A stretch of 64,000 bases of DNA from Robinsoniella peoriensis (GCF_042680125.1 NZ_JBHTNY010000033.1); one strand, 5' to 3'. Positions 16,033 to 24,840 are shown, counted from the first letter of the stretch. The notes: a model not told the origin generated them from the letters alone. Program-made: numbers and translations.

Positions 16033-16704
16033 ATGTATAAAATATTGATTGTGGAAGATGATATGGTAATCGCTTCGTCTGTAAAGGATTATTTGCGGAC
16101 ATGGGGGATGGAAACCAGTGTTGTCACAGATTTTGAGAAAGTCATGGAAAATTTTATTGCATTTGATCCGCAGCTGGTATTGATGGATATTACACTGCCG
16201 TTTTTCAATGGATATCACTGGTGTCAGGAAATCAGGAAGATCTCTAAGGTTCCGATTGTTTTTCTTTCTTCTATGAGTGATAACATGAATATTGTAATGG
16301 CGATAAATATGGGTGGAGATGACTTTATAACCAAGCCATTTGATTTAACGGTACTTGCGGCGAAAGTTCAGGCAATGCTTCGAAGAACATATGCATTTCA
16401 GGGTCAGACTAATGTATTAGAACATAATGGTGCTATTTTAAATTTGAGTGATACCACTTTATTATATCAGGAACAAAAAACAGATCTGACAAAAAATGAT
16501 TTTAAAATCCTTCAGATCTTATTGGAGAATGCAGGGAAGGTGGTATCCCGCGATGCTATTATGGAGCGCCTATGGGAAAGTGACAGCTTTATTGATGATA
16601 ATACGCTGACTGTTAATATCACCAGGCTGCGTAAAAAGTTAGAAGATATAGGTCTTGCCGGATTTATTGTAACAAAAAAGGGAATAGGATATATGGTGGT
16701 CTGA
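16033..16704 (+). CDS. bceR: BceR-type response regulator
   Basis: This 223-residue OmpR/PhoB-family regulator has a receiver domain (acidic pocket VEDD, phospho-acceptor Asp in LVLMDITLPFF near residue 52, conserved Lys in TKPFD) and a C-terminal winged helix (about 130-223, LTKNDFKILQILLENAGKVVSRDAIMERLW). It lies directly before the histidine kinase with no gap. The kinase architecture and a BceAB transporter 4.3 kb downstream place it in the Bce family that senses peptide antibiotics. Its probable operator lies upstream of the transporter gene (21967-22013). Confidence 0.88.
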   Translation: MYKILIVEDDMVIASSVKDYLRTWGMETSVVTDFEKVMENFIAFDPQLVLMDITLPFFNGYHWCQEIRKISKVPIVFLSSMSDNMNIVMAINMGGDDFITKPFDLTVLAAKVQAMLRRTYAFQGQTNVLEHNGAILNLSDTTLLYQEQKTDLTKNDFKILQILLENAGKVVSRDAIMERLWESDSFIDDNTLTVNITRLRKKLEDIGLAGFIVTKKGIGYMVV

Positions 16705-17718
16705 ATGGAAAAAATCAAGGAATATAAGATAATCGGCAGATATATAATAGACCATCTGATGCAGATATTGGCAATCTTCATATTTTCCTTCATCTTCCTG
16801 CTGATTTTTTATTTATATGGCATTCCGGCTAAGATCTATAGTTATGCATTTTTACTGTGCTTTGCTGTTGGAGCTGTTATGTGTACGATTAGTTATTGGA
16901 AATATCGTAGCAAGCATTTAGCACTTTATGGGCTTTTTGGCAGGATAACCGTAGAATGTAATGATTTTCCAAATGCAGGAAATTTACTTGAGAAAGATTA
17001 CCAGGAAATATTATTAAAACTTTTTCGTTACAGTGCTCAGGAAAAAGAACAGGAAGAGCGCAGCAAAAAAGATATGATGGATTATTACACATTGTGGGCA
17101 CATCAGATCAAAACTCCGATTACCGCAATGCGCCTTCTGATTCAAGTAGAGGACAATGCCAGAAATCAGGGACTTTTACAGCAGCTGCTTAAAATTGAGC
17201 GGTATGTTGATATGGTATTGCAATATCTGCGTATGGAGAATATGTCGGCAGATTTAAAGCTTCAGGAATATAAAGTACTGGATTTGGTTCGAAAAGCGGT
17301 GAAGCAGGATAGTTCTGTGTTCATTTACCGTAAGATTCCTTTCGAATTAAAAGAAATGGATAATACAGTGATAACTGATGAAAAATGGATGGTTTTTGTG
17401 ATCGAACAGATTTTATCTAACTCACTTAAATATACCAATGAAGGAAAAATATCGGTTTACATGGATCCAGATGAACGTGAGACCTTAATTATCGAAGATA
17501 CCGGTATCGGGATTCAGGAAGAGGATCTTCCCCGTATATTCGAAAATGGATTTACCGGATATAATGGACGTATGGGAAAGAAGTCTACCGGAATTGGGTT
17601 ATATCTTTGCAAGAAGATATTAGATAGGCTTGGACATTCCATAAAAGTTTCTTCAAAGGTTGGACAGGGCACCCGGATTGCAATTGATCTGTACAGAGAA
17701 CATCTGGAAACGGAATAA
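16705..17718 (+). CDS. bceS: BceS-type intramembrane-sensing histidine kinase
   Basis: This is a 337-residue kinase with only two N-terminal membrane helices (about 16-37 and 41-62) joined by a very short loop, the hallmark of BceS-like kinases that sense through their ABC transporter rather than a ligand domain. The phospho-acceptor His is in LWAHQIKTPITAMRLL. The ATPase boxes are EQILSNSLKYT (N), IIEDTGIGI (G1) and STGIGLYLCKKI (G2). It starts right after the response-regulator stop. A terminator follows it, so the transporter genes are expressed from a separate promoter. Confidence 0.88.
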   Translation: MEKIKEYKIIGRYIIDHLMQILAIFIFSFIFLLIFYLYGIPAKIYSYAFLLCFAVGAVMCTISYWKYRSKHLALYGLFGRITVECNDFPNAGNLLEKDYQEILLKLFRYSAQEKEQEERSKKDMMDYYTLWAHQIKTPITAMRLLIQVEDNARNQGLLQQLLKIERYVDMVLQYLRMENMSADLKLQEYKVLDLVRKAVKQDSSVFIYRKIPFELKEMDNTVITDEKWMVFVIEQILSNSLKYTNEGKISVYMDPDERETLIIEDTGIGIQEEDLPRIFENGFTGYNGRMGKKSTGIGLYLCKKILDRLGHSIKVSSKVGQGTRIAIDLYREHLETE

Positions 17719-17748
17719 ATAGATAGTAATATATGATTTAAATTAAGG

Positions 17749-17776
17749 AGCGGCTCCAGTGGGAGCCGCTGTTTTT
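17749..17776 (+). terminator. terminator after bceS
   Basis: AGCGGCTCC and GGAGCCGCT form a nine-bp stem over a four-base loop, followed by GTTTTT. Confidence 0.85.
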
Positions 17777-17920
17777 GGTAAAGATTTCATTTTCAGGATC
17801 ATACTTGATGGTGTAGTTTTGATGTCATTGATAAAATATACTAAAGGCACATTGAAGTATGAAAAGTACTTGAAAAGCGCTGAAAATGAAGTGAAAGTGA
17901 GTAGAGAGGAGTGGTGCAGA

Positions 17921-18280
17921 ATGAATATAATGGTGGTTGACAGTAATCAACAGCATCTGGATGATCTTGTAGCTAAAATACAGCTGGTGTTTACAAATGA
18001 TACAGTAGTTTCTTTTACAGATCCTTTGCTGGCAGTTAAATACGCACATAACAGTCGTGTAGATCAATTATTTACAGAGGTTTTAATGCGTAGAATAGAT
18101 GGATTTATGCTGGTATCCAGGGTGCGTAAATGTAATCCGCAGGCCAATGTCATTTTTGTAACGGAAAACGACCGATATATTCGGGAAGCAACCGCCATTT
18201 GTGCAGATGGTTATCTTATCAAACCTATTTCTATAAAAAAACTTGAGGGATGCATGGAGTGGCAGCCCTATACATATTAG
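17921..18280 (+). CDS. stand-alone receiver domain, phospho-Asp replaced
   Basis: This 119-residue protein has the fold of a response-regulator receiver (MNIMVVDSNQQHLDDLV at the start, VIFVTENDRYIREA in the middle, the conserved LIKPIS lysine near the end) and no output domain. The phospho-acceptor segment normally reading LDI reads TEV, so Asp is replaced by Glu, which may mimic constant phosphorylation. AGAGGAG eight bases upstream fixes the start at 17921. It may be a truncated LytTR- or AraC-type regulator that lost its DNA-binding part. Confidence 0.65.
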   Translation: MNIMVVDSNQQHLDDLVAKIQLVFTNDTVVSFTDPLLAVKYAHNSRVDQLFTEVLMRRIDGFMLVSRVRKCNPQANVIFVTENDRYIREATAICADGYLIKPISIKKLEGCMEWQPYTY

Positions 18281-18521
18281 TTGTAAAATTCATTCACTGC
18301 TGCAAAAAAAGCATGAAATCCTGCTGCCGGAGCTACATTGCCCATTGCTATGGTATCTTCCGGTATATGTGCATCATATCAGCCATAATATGATTACTGG
18401 CTAGAATTAGCATTGTGGTGGCTTCATAGGGGATAAATTATGATGTGGCAGCCAATGAAATGGTTATTTCAGAGTAGTCGATAGGACAATAACAATTGAT
18501 GTGCATCAGGCGCTCAACAAT
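18277..18521 (-). pseudogene. decayed coding relic, family unknown
   Basis: The 328-base gap after the receiver gene holds what looks like a broken minus-strand frame. Protein-like segments (INCYCPIDYSEITISLAATS, EATTMLILASNHIMADMMH, APAAGFHAFFAAVNEFYN) are separated by one in-frame stop and one frameshift and end in TAA. No family was recognised. The remainder of the gap to 18608 shows nothing else. Confidence 0.3.
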
Positions 18522-18608
18522 TCAGTTTAAGGATGTTGAAATATGGTATAAAAGCGTCGGTATATCTTTTAATAAATGTAATTGTAGAGTAAAAAATCAT
18601 GTATTTCA

Positions 18609-19100
18609 ATGCTCATATTAGTGGATTGTAAAAAAAAGAGAATGAGGAATAAAACTAAATCTGCTCAGAAAAACTGGAGTTTTTCAGCCAACAAATATGC
18701 AACGGTTTCCAGTAAGGGTAAAATTACCGCTAAGAAATCAGGCAGGACAGTAATCACAGTTCAGACGAAAAACGGCAAGAAAGCTACCTGCAATATAAAT
18801 GCTAAGGAGAGAAAGGCTACCAAGGTAAAACTAAGCCGTAAGAGACTAACACTGAAAGTTGGCAGGAAATTCGCACTGAAAGCAACGGTATATCCAAAGA
18901 ACACAACAGATACGAAAAAATGGACAATAAACAAAAAAGGAATTGTTAAGGTTTCCAGCAAGGGTGTAGTTACTGGGCTTAAGAAGGGGAGATGTAGAAT
19001 CACGCTTAAGACAAGCAGTGGAAAAAGCGCATATTGTAATGTGAAAGTAGAACAAGATTTAAGGATAGAGGCGTACTTTGGTATGTCTCTATTTTTTTGA
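18609..19100 (+). CDS. BIG2 Ig-like domain fragment
   Basis: This 163-residue frame has one partial and one complete bacterial Ig-like (BIG2) domain: YATVSSKGKITAKKSGRTVITVQT, then KVKLSRKRLTLKVGRKFALKATVYP and GIVKVSSKGVVTGLKKGRCRITLKT. Such domains are normally found in secreted surface proteins, but there is no signal peptide and no ribosome binding site before the first ATG. It is therefore best read as the surviving piece of a longer surface protein. It is very lysine-rich, and it sits in the accessory block between bceRS and bceAB. Confidence 0.6.
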   Translation: MLILVDCKKKRMRNKTKSAQKNWSFSANKYATVSSKGKITAKKSGRTVITVQTKNGKKATCNINAKERKATKVKLSRKRLTLKVGRKFALKATVYPKNTTDTKKWTINKKGIVKVSSKGVVTGLKKGRCRITLKTSSGKSAYCNVKVEQDLRIEAYFGMSLFF

Positions 19101-19306
19101 AAGCATTTATCTACGATGTGTAATGAATAATATTACCAACTAGACGAGGATGGCTACCAGTTAGTCAATAGGGGGGTGAAAAATTGATGAAAATATGATA
19201 TATATTTAAATATAATACTGTGAACTTTTTGTGAAAATATAGGAAGAAGGGAGAAGAGTGCTTCTAAATAAAATCTAAACAAGATCTTAATTATGAGGAG
19301 AAGAAT

Positions 19307-20245
19307 ATGTATAGAAAAAAACAAATATTTTTGACATCATTAGTTATTTTAATGTGTGTATTGATGCCGTTGAATGTAATGGCTGCAAAAAGTAAAATTA
19401 TTCCTAATGACGAAACTGGAATACCAGATAGAGTTTTGTATCAAACTATATTACGTGAAGTTGGAAAAAGCAAAAATTTTACAGAAAAAGATGCAGAAAA
19501 AATAAAGCGATTAGACGCCAGTAAAGATAAAATAAAAAACAAAATAAAAACATTAAAAGGAATAGGAAAGCTTAAAAATCTAACTAAATTAGATGTTTCG
19601 TCTAATAATATAAAATCCTTATCGGGTATAGAAAATTTATTCAATTTAACTAGTTTATATGCTGATCATAATCAAATTACAAATATTAACCCAATAAAAA
19701 ACTTATTTAATATAAGATATGTTTCGTTGAATTATAATAAAATATCAAGTCTAAAAAGTATTGAAAAATTAACACAACTAGAATCACTTGATGTTCAGAT
19801 TAATAAAATAAAAAAAATACCAGACCTAAATCGATATACAAATCTTTCAGAAATCGGACTAAAGTATAATAAAATAAGTGAAGAAGAACTTAATAAAAAA
19901 ATACCACGGCATTGGAGAAGAAATAGTATTTGGTATAAGAGTACCGTTAAACTTCAGAATTTAGTAAAAACCATAACGCTTGTTAAACCTACATCTTTTA
20001 GTGTTATCAATAAAAACACAAAAAAAATATCAGGTATTGCAAATAAAAATTCAACAATATCCCTTAGAGATCCAAAGGGTAAAAAGATTGTTTCCGTTAA
20101 AACGGATAGAAAAGGCAAGTTTACATTTAGAAATCTAAACCTGAAAAAATGGGCAGGAATGACATTATCTTTACAGTCATTTGTTGTCGATCAACTTTAT
20201 GGGGAAAAGAACATATTGAAAGAAGTTAAATTTACAGTCCGCTAA
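19307..20245 (+). CDS. secreted leucine-rich-repeat protein, internalin-like
   Basis: The 312-residue protein starts with a signal peptide (KKQIFLTSLVILMCVLMPLNVMAA) and continues with about five SDS22-type leucine-rich repeats of 21-22 residues (LTKLDVSSNNIKSLSGIENL, LTSLYADHNQITNINPIKNL and so on, about 85-200). It ends with one Ig-like Big_6-type repeat (about 225-312, KKISGIANKNSTISLRDPKGKK, KGKFTFRNL). Such proteins bind host or bacterial surface partners. There is no sortase motif, and a frameshifted second Ig repeat follows the stop. The ATG follows GAGGAG. It is more AT-rich than its neighbours, suggesting recent acquisition. Confidence 0.8.
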   Translation: MYRKKQIFLTSLVILMCVLMPLNVMAAKSKIIPNDETGIPDRVLYQTILREVGKSKNFTEKDAEKIKRLDASKDKIKNKIKTLKGIGKLKNLTKLDVSSNNIKSLSGIENLFNLTSLYADHNQITNINPIKNLFNIRYVSLNYNKISSLKSIEKLTQLESLDVQINKIKKIPDLNRYTNLSEIGLKYNKISEEELNKKIPRHWRRNSIWYKSTVKLQNLVKTITLVKPTSFSVINKNTKKISGIANKNSTISLRDPKGKKIVSVKTDRKGKFTFRNLNLKKWAGMTLSLQSFVVDQLYGEKNILKEVKFTVR

Positions 20246-20394
20246 CAGTGGTAAAGAGCATAACATTTGTTAATCCTTCATCCTATAAAAAGATTAATAA
20301 AAATACTAAGATAATATCAGGCATTACAAATAAGAATTCAAAAATAGTGTTAAGATTATTGTCCAATATTAATAACCAAATCATTTTAAATTAA
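20246..20394 (+). pseudogene. frameshifted second Ig-like repeat of the LRR gene
   Basis: Directly after the LRR stop, in another frame, the sequence reads VVKSITFVNPSSYKKINKNT followed by KIISGITNKNSKIVL. This is a diverged copy of the protein's own repeat (LVKTITLVKPTSFSVINKNT, KKISGIANKNSTISL). The gene therefore once had at least two tandem Ig repeats. A frameshift cut it, and the copy itself decays after 40 residues. Confidence 0.65.
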
Positions 20395-20410
20395 ACACCA
20401 CAATAAAATA

Positions 20411-20446
20411 ACAAGCCTGTAACCGCTTAAACGCAGTTATGGGCTT
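20411..20446 (+). terminator. probable terminator after the LRR locus
   Basis: AAGCCTGTAAC pairs with GTTATGGGCTT through two wobble pairs over an 11-base loop, followed by ATTTAATTT. Confidence 0.5.
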
Positions 20447-20593
20447 ATTTAATTTAAGGCAAACGTGGATAGCTTTTACAGCTCACCGGAGGGCGGATAG
20501 TCCAGAACCGGGCAGTTAGCAGAATCCCCGGAGCATGACGGCATCCAGTCAGGTGGGCATTTGGCAAACGGTTTAAATAGGAGGAAAACAGGA

Positions 20594-20731
20594 ATGACTA
20601 AAAAGGAAATGATAAAGCGGAAACAGAGAAAAGAGTTATGGGGGTTTGCAGATCTTACCGATGCAACCGAGCTTATGGTCCAAATGGTGAAAGCCGCAGG
20701 GGTGACGGAGCAGCTGAAATCTGTTGAGTGA
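20594..20731 (+). CDS. small hypothetical protein (45 aa)
   Basis: An AGGAGG site nine bases before the ATG opens a 45-codon frame (MTKKEMIKRKQRKELWGF, ending AAGVTEQLKSVE). It and the 130 bases before it are richer in G and C than the flanking LRR and XRE genes. The upstream 20461-20593 has no gene. The composition and small size recall remnants of conjugative elements, but no mobility gene is adjacent. Confidence 0.45.
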   Translation: MTKKEMIKRKQRKELWGFADLTDATELMVQMVKAAGVTEQLKSVE

Positions 20732-20767
20732 AATGTAGATCAACAATGATCGATTGAACATTTGTTA

Positions 20768-20846
20768 AATTCTACTGTTAGTTTACTTCATTTTTGCGCA
20801 ATTCTACTGTATGTTTCTTGTGTGAATGCTTTTTTTCTTGTAAAAT
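20768..20846 (+). promoter_or_regulatory. promoter with direct repeats before the XRE regulator
   Basis: TTGTGT (20818-20823), 17 bases, TAAAAT (20841-20846). Just upstream, AATTCTACTGT occurs twice (20768-20778 and 20800-20810), 32 bases apart, which is three helical turns. These are candidate autoregulatory operators. Confidence 0.55.
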
Positions 20847-20875
20847 AAACATATAAATATACGAAGGAGCTTAGT

Positions 20876-21727
20876 ATGAAAAATGAAAAAATGGGACAGT
20901 TAATATCAGAGTTACGAAAATCGAATCAAATGACACAAAAAGATTTGGCGGCAAAACTTCACGTCAGCGATAAGGCAGTATCGAAATGGGAACGTGGGCT
21001 AAGTTTCCCTGACATTTCATTGCTATTGCCTCTTTCAGACATTCTTGGAATCACAATAGCGGAATTGCTAAATGGCGAAAAAAATAATTCGGAAGAGGCA
21101 AATATGAAAGCAAGTATCCACAATGCTTTGGAATATGGAGTAAAGACAGCAATGGGCAAAATTAAAATGACCCAAAATATCTGGGCTGCTGTTTTTTCCT
21201 TTTTTCTTCTATTGGCTATCATTGTAGTATCCCTTGTAAATTTAATGGTTTCCAATACATTTACATGGTCTCTCATACCAATTAGTGTGAGCATTTTTGC
21301 ATGGCTTGTATTTTTTCCTGCGATAAAGTTTGGGATGAAGGGAATCATCGGTTCGCTCATCAATATAAGCATTTTTCTTGTACCATTTTTGTATGTGCTT
21401 GATTATGCGATAAATAGTTTAACGGAGTACCATGTGCCGATTTTTTCCATGGGTATTAGTATAGCACCCATTCTGATAGTGTTTTTTTGGGTTGCATTTT
21501 TCCTCTTCAAAAAATTGAGGGCAAGAAAGTTGCTGTACAGTGCTGTTTTGTTGTTGCTTTTAAGCCCAGTAACCTTTATGGTGAACCTTTTTCTTGATGT
21601 AACACAGGGGCAAGGGCAAATATGGTCGAGTACACTCTCTATTATAAATGCTCTAATTCCGTTAGCGGCCGCCGTCATACTCTTTATCCTATACTATGTT
21701 ATTTATTGGAAAAAGAGCAAAGTATAA
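20876..21727 (+). CDS. XRE-family regulator with membrane domain
   Basis: The 283-residue protein has an N-terminal Cro/CI-type helix-turn-helix (MGQLISELRKSNQMTQKDLAAKLHVSDKAVSKWERG, about residues 6-60). About six hydrophobic helices follow from residue 100 to the end. Such membrane-bound XRE regulators often sit beside bacteriocin or antimicrobial-resistance transporters, which fits the bceAB-like genes 350 bases downstream. GAAGGAG precedes the ATG. The predicted promoter and repeats lie immediately upstream. Confidence 0.85.
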   Translation: MKNEKMGQLISELRKSNQMTQKDLAAKLHVSDKAVSKWERGLSFPDISLLLPLSDILGITIAELLNGEKNNSEEANMKASIHNALEYGVKTAMGKIKMTQNIWAAVFSFFLLLAIIVVSLVNLMVSNTFTWSLIPISVSIFAWLVFFPAIKFGMKGIIGSLINISIFLVPFLYVLDYAINSLTEYHVPIFSMGISIAPILIVFFWVAFFLFKKLRARKLLYSAVLLLLLSPVTFMVNLFLDVTQGQGQIWSSTLSIINALIPLAAAVILFILYYVIYWKKSKV

Positions 21728-21966
21728 TCAATTTCCCCATAACTTGTTCTTGAAATAGAACCATACCTATGACAGATAGAGTTTATAATATTATAAAGGA
21801 AAAAAAGAAATACTACTTTATTAATAAAAAAACTTCACACCATTTTTACACCATTTGACCATGGAGATATAAGGTTTTATAAAGATTTATATGAAAGCTA
21901 AAATGCTGAAACCCCTCTAATATGGGCATATATGTAGATATAAGGAGTTATATATTACTTTACAAC

Positions 21967-22013
21967 CTTACAGAAATGTAAGCTATCGAATAGAAAATGT
22001 AAGCTAATATTAT
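21967..22013 (+). promoter_or_regulatory. candidate BceR operator and bceAB promoter
   Basis: An inverted repeat CTTACA-gaaa-TGTAAG (21967-21982) overlaps the first of two AAATGTAAGCTA direct repeats (21974-21985 and 21995-22006), 21 bases apart or two helical turns. A TATTAT -10 follows at 22008-22013 with no -35 consensus, as expected for an activator-dependent promoter. The rest of the gap from 21728 shows only a weak GTTCT/AGAAC hairpin near 21750. Confidence 0.55.
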
Positions 22014-22073
22014 GGCAGTCCATTTCTTTTTTTATTACAATAAGATCAGAAAAAGTTAGAGAGGAAGAAGACT

Positions 22074-22841
22074 ATGGCACTTTTAGAAGTAAAAAATTTA
22101 AAAAAAATATATACCACCCGTTTTGGAGGGAATCAGGTACAGGCATTAACCGATGTGAATTTCTCTGTTGAGGAAGGCGAGTATGTCGCAATTATGGGGG
22201 AGTCCGGATCCGGTAAAACCACGTTATTGAATATACTTGCATCTTTGGACAAACCAACCAACGGAGATGTTTTGTTAAATGGAAATAGTATGTTGTCGGT
22301 AAAAGACAAAGGTCTTGCGGCATTTCGCAGAGAGAACCTGGGTTTTGTTTTTCAGGATTTCAATTTGCTGGATACTTTTTCATTAGAAGATAATATTTAT
22401 CTGCCGCTGGTTTTATCCGGTAAAAATTATAAAGAGATGCGTCAGAGACTGGAACCTCTGGCAGAGAAACTGCACATTCAGGATATTTTGAAGAAATATC
22501 CATATGAAGTTTCCGGAGGTCAGAAACAGAGAGCAGCGGCGGCAAGAGCTTTGATTACAAATCCCCAGATTGTATTGGCAGATGAGCCTACCGGTGCGCT
22601 GGATTCAAAATCATCGGATCAGATGCTAAAGTTGTTTTCCCGTATTAATAAGGAAGGGCAGACAATTCTTATGGTAACCCACAGTACCAGGGCTGCAAGC
22701 CATGCGCAGCGCGTATTGTTTATAAAAGACGGTGAGGTATTCCATCAGTTATACAGAGGATCTATGAATAATGATGCCATGTTCCAGAAAATAACGGAGA
22801 CCTTGACGGTATTAGCGTCAGGAGGTGAAGAGAATGCGTAA
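22074..22841 (+). CDS. bceA: BceA-type ABC transporter ATPase
   Basis: This 255-residue ATPase of the MacB/BceA class has Walker A GESGSGKTT (about residues 42-50), signature VSGGQKQRAAAARA, Walker B IVLADEPTGALD and the H-loop MVTHSTRAA. It powers a BceAB transporter that removes peptide antibiotics such as bacitracin-like compounds from their lipid targets and signals to BceS. AGAGGAAG lies before the ATG. Its stop overlaps the permease start by eight bases. Confidence 0.92.
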   Translation: MALLEVKNLKKIYTTRFGGNQVQALTDVNFSVEEGEYVAIMGESGSGKTTLLNILASLDKPTNGDVLLNGNSMLSVKDKGLAAFRRENLGFVFQDFNLLDTFSLEDNIYLPLVLSGKNYKEMRQRLEPLAEKLHIQDILKKYPYEVSGGQKQRAAAARALITNPQIVLADEPTGALDSKSSDQMLKLFSRINKEGQTILMVTHSTRAASHAQRVLFIKDGEVFHQLYRGSMNNDAMFQKITETLTVLASGGEENA

Positions 22842-24819
22842 TTCTTTTTACCCTAAAATGGCAGTAACGAACATTCGTAAAAATGCCGGAATGTATGTGC
22901 CTTATATGCTGACCTGCATATGTACGATTATCATGTATCTGGTTATGAGTGCTATTTCGGGCAATCCGGGAATCGATGAGATGCGTGGGAGTGAATCGTT
23001 AAGAATGGTATTGCAATTTGGGCAGTCAATCATAGCAATTTTTTCAGTGATTTTTCTGTTCTATACGAATAGCTTCTTAATGAAGCGCCGGAAAAAAGAA
23101 CTGGGGCTATACAGTATCCTGGGCCTGGAAAAGCGCCATATAGGCAGAATATTGCTCTATGAATGTATTTTTACCTCTGCCGTATCCCTTGGGATTGGAT
23201 TATTGGGGGGAATTTTAATTAGTAAACTGATGTTCCTGATCCTGCTTAAGCTGATTCAGACAAATGTAGATTTTGAATTTATCATGAGTAGGGATGCGAT
23301 TTGCAGTACGCTGATTCTTTTTGGGATTATATTTGCCTGTACGCTGCTTTCAAATCTTTTTATGACTGGAAAAAGTAAACCGATTGAGCTTCTCTACGGA
23401 GGGAATAAGGGGGAAAAAGAGCCCAAGGCAAGATGGATCACAGCTCTTATTGGATTAATATGTACGGCTGTCGGCTATTTTATGGCAATTACCGTGAAAT
23501 CTCCGATTGATGCATTGATTCAGTTTTTCATTGCAGTTTTGCTTGTCATTGTAGGCACCTACCTCTTGTTTATTACCGGAAGCATAGCGCTTCTTAAAAT
23601 ACTGAAGAAAAACAAGGCGTTTTATTACCGGCAAAAGCATTTCACATCTGTTTCCGGTATGATCTACCGCATGAAGCAGAATGCAGTAGGACTTGCAAAT
23701 ATCTGTATTCTCAGTACAGGGGTTCTGCTCAGTATCGCAACAACGATTTCTCTAAATATCGGAATTGAAGAATTGATTCATAATATGTATCCGGAGCAAT
23801 ATTCTATGACTTCCTACCATGCAACAGAAGAGGAAGTGGAGCAGATGAAGAATATTGTATATCAAGAAGCTGAAAAAAATAATATCAAGGTAAAGGATTA
23901 TTTTCAATACCGCTATAATTCACTGGGAGTTTCTCAGATAGATAATGAATTACAGTTAGTGGGAGTGGATCAGGGAAATCTCAGCGCCTGTATGTTAATG
24001 ACCGTTGACAATTATAATGAGGTAATGGGTACGGATAAGAAACTGGCAGAAGATGAGGTGCTGATCATTGACTTTAAGAAAAGCTTTGCCTATCCAACCT
24101 TAAGAATAGGGAGCAGTGAATATAAAGTATCTGAAGAAATCAAAGATAATGATATGATAGCAAACCTTACAATTAATATGCTGGATGGGTATGGAGTCGT
24201 TTTTGCAAATCAGGAGATTATCAATAATATTTGTATAGCCGCAGGTACAGACATAAATTCGGGAAGTGAGGAACCGGATACTTTTATTGGATTTAATGCA
24301 GACGGAGACCAGAAAACGCTGGATCATTTTACTAATGTACTTCATAAGAAATTGAGGACAATGCTGGAAGCCAGTGAAGATCTTTTTATTAACCTCAGCG
24401 ACAGAGACAGTGGAGCAGCTATGCTCAGGGCATCAATTAGCAGTTTCTTATTTATTGGCGTATTTATAGGAGTCTTATTCCTGATGGCAACTGTTTTGAT
24501 TATTTATTATAAGCAGATTTCTGAAGGATATGAAGATAAAGAACGATTTTCTATTATGCAGAAGGTGGGGATGAGTAAAGGGGAAGTAAAAAAGAGTATA
24601 AGGAGTCAGATTCTCACGGTCTTTTTCCTCCCATTGGTAGTTGCGATCCTGCATGTAGCAGCAGCATTTAACATGATGAGCAAACTTTTATTTATGTTTG
24701 GTTTATTCAATACGGATCTATTTGTAATATGCACAATCGGTACCATTATCATTTTTGCCATCATATATAGTTTTGTATTTACAATGACGGCTAAGACATA
24801 TTATAAAATAGTTGGCTGA
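22834..24819 (+). CDS. bceB: BceB-type ABC transporter permease
   Basis: This is a 661-residue permease with the BceB layout: ten predicted membrane helices arranged as one, three, then two before a large extracellular domain (about residues 310-530), and four more in the C-terminal part. The first TM pair region (FYTNSFLMKRRKKELGLYSILGLEKRHI) and the FtsX-like end (KQISEGYEDKERFSIMQKVGMS) are characteristic. The extracellular domain binds the peptide-lipid complex. AGGAGG eight bases before ATG 22834 selects that start over the GTG at 22825. The terminator at 24841 closes the operon. Confidence 0.92.
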   Translation: MRNSFYPKMAVTNIRKNAGMYVPYMLTCICTIIMYLVMSAISGNPGIDEMRGSESLRMVLQFGQSIIAIFSVIFLFYTNSFLMKRRKKELGLYSILGLEKRHIGRILLYECIFTSAVSLGIGLLGGILISKLMFLILLKLIQTNVDFEFIMSRDAICSTLILFGIIFACTLLSNLFMTGKSKPIELLYGGNKGEKEPKARWITALIGLICTAVGYFMAITVKSPIDALIQFFIAVLLVIVGTYLLFITGSIALLKILKKNKAFYYRQKHFTSVSGMIYRMKQNAVGLANICILSTGVLLSIATTISLNIGIEELIHNMYPEQYSMTSYHATEEEVEQMKNIVYQEAEKNNIKVKDYFQYRYNSLGVSQIDNELQLVGVDQGNLSACMLMTVDNYNEVMGTDKKLAEDEVLIIDFKKSFAYPTLRIGSSEYKVSEEIKDNDMIANLTINMLDGYGVVFANQEIINNICIAAGTDINSGSEEPDTFIGFNADGDQKTLDHFTNVLHKKLRTMLEASEDLFINLSDRDSGAAMLRASISSFLFIGVFIGVLFLMATVLIIYYKQISEGYEDKERFSIMQKVGMSKGEVKKSIRSQILTVFFLPLVVAILHVAAAFNMMSKLLFMFGLFNTDLFVICTIGTIIIFAIIYSFVFTMTAKTYYKIVG

Positions 24820-24840
24820 TATTTAAAAAGTAACATCTAT

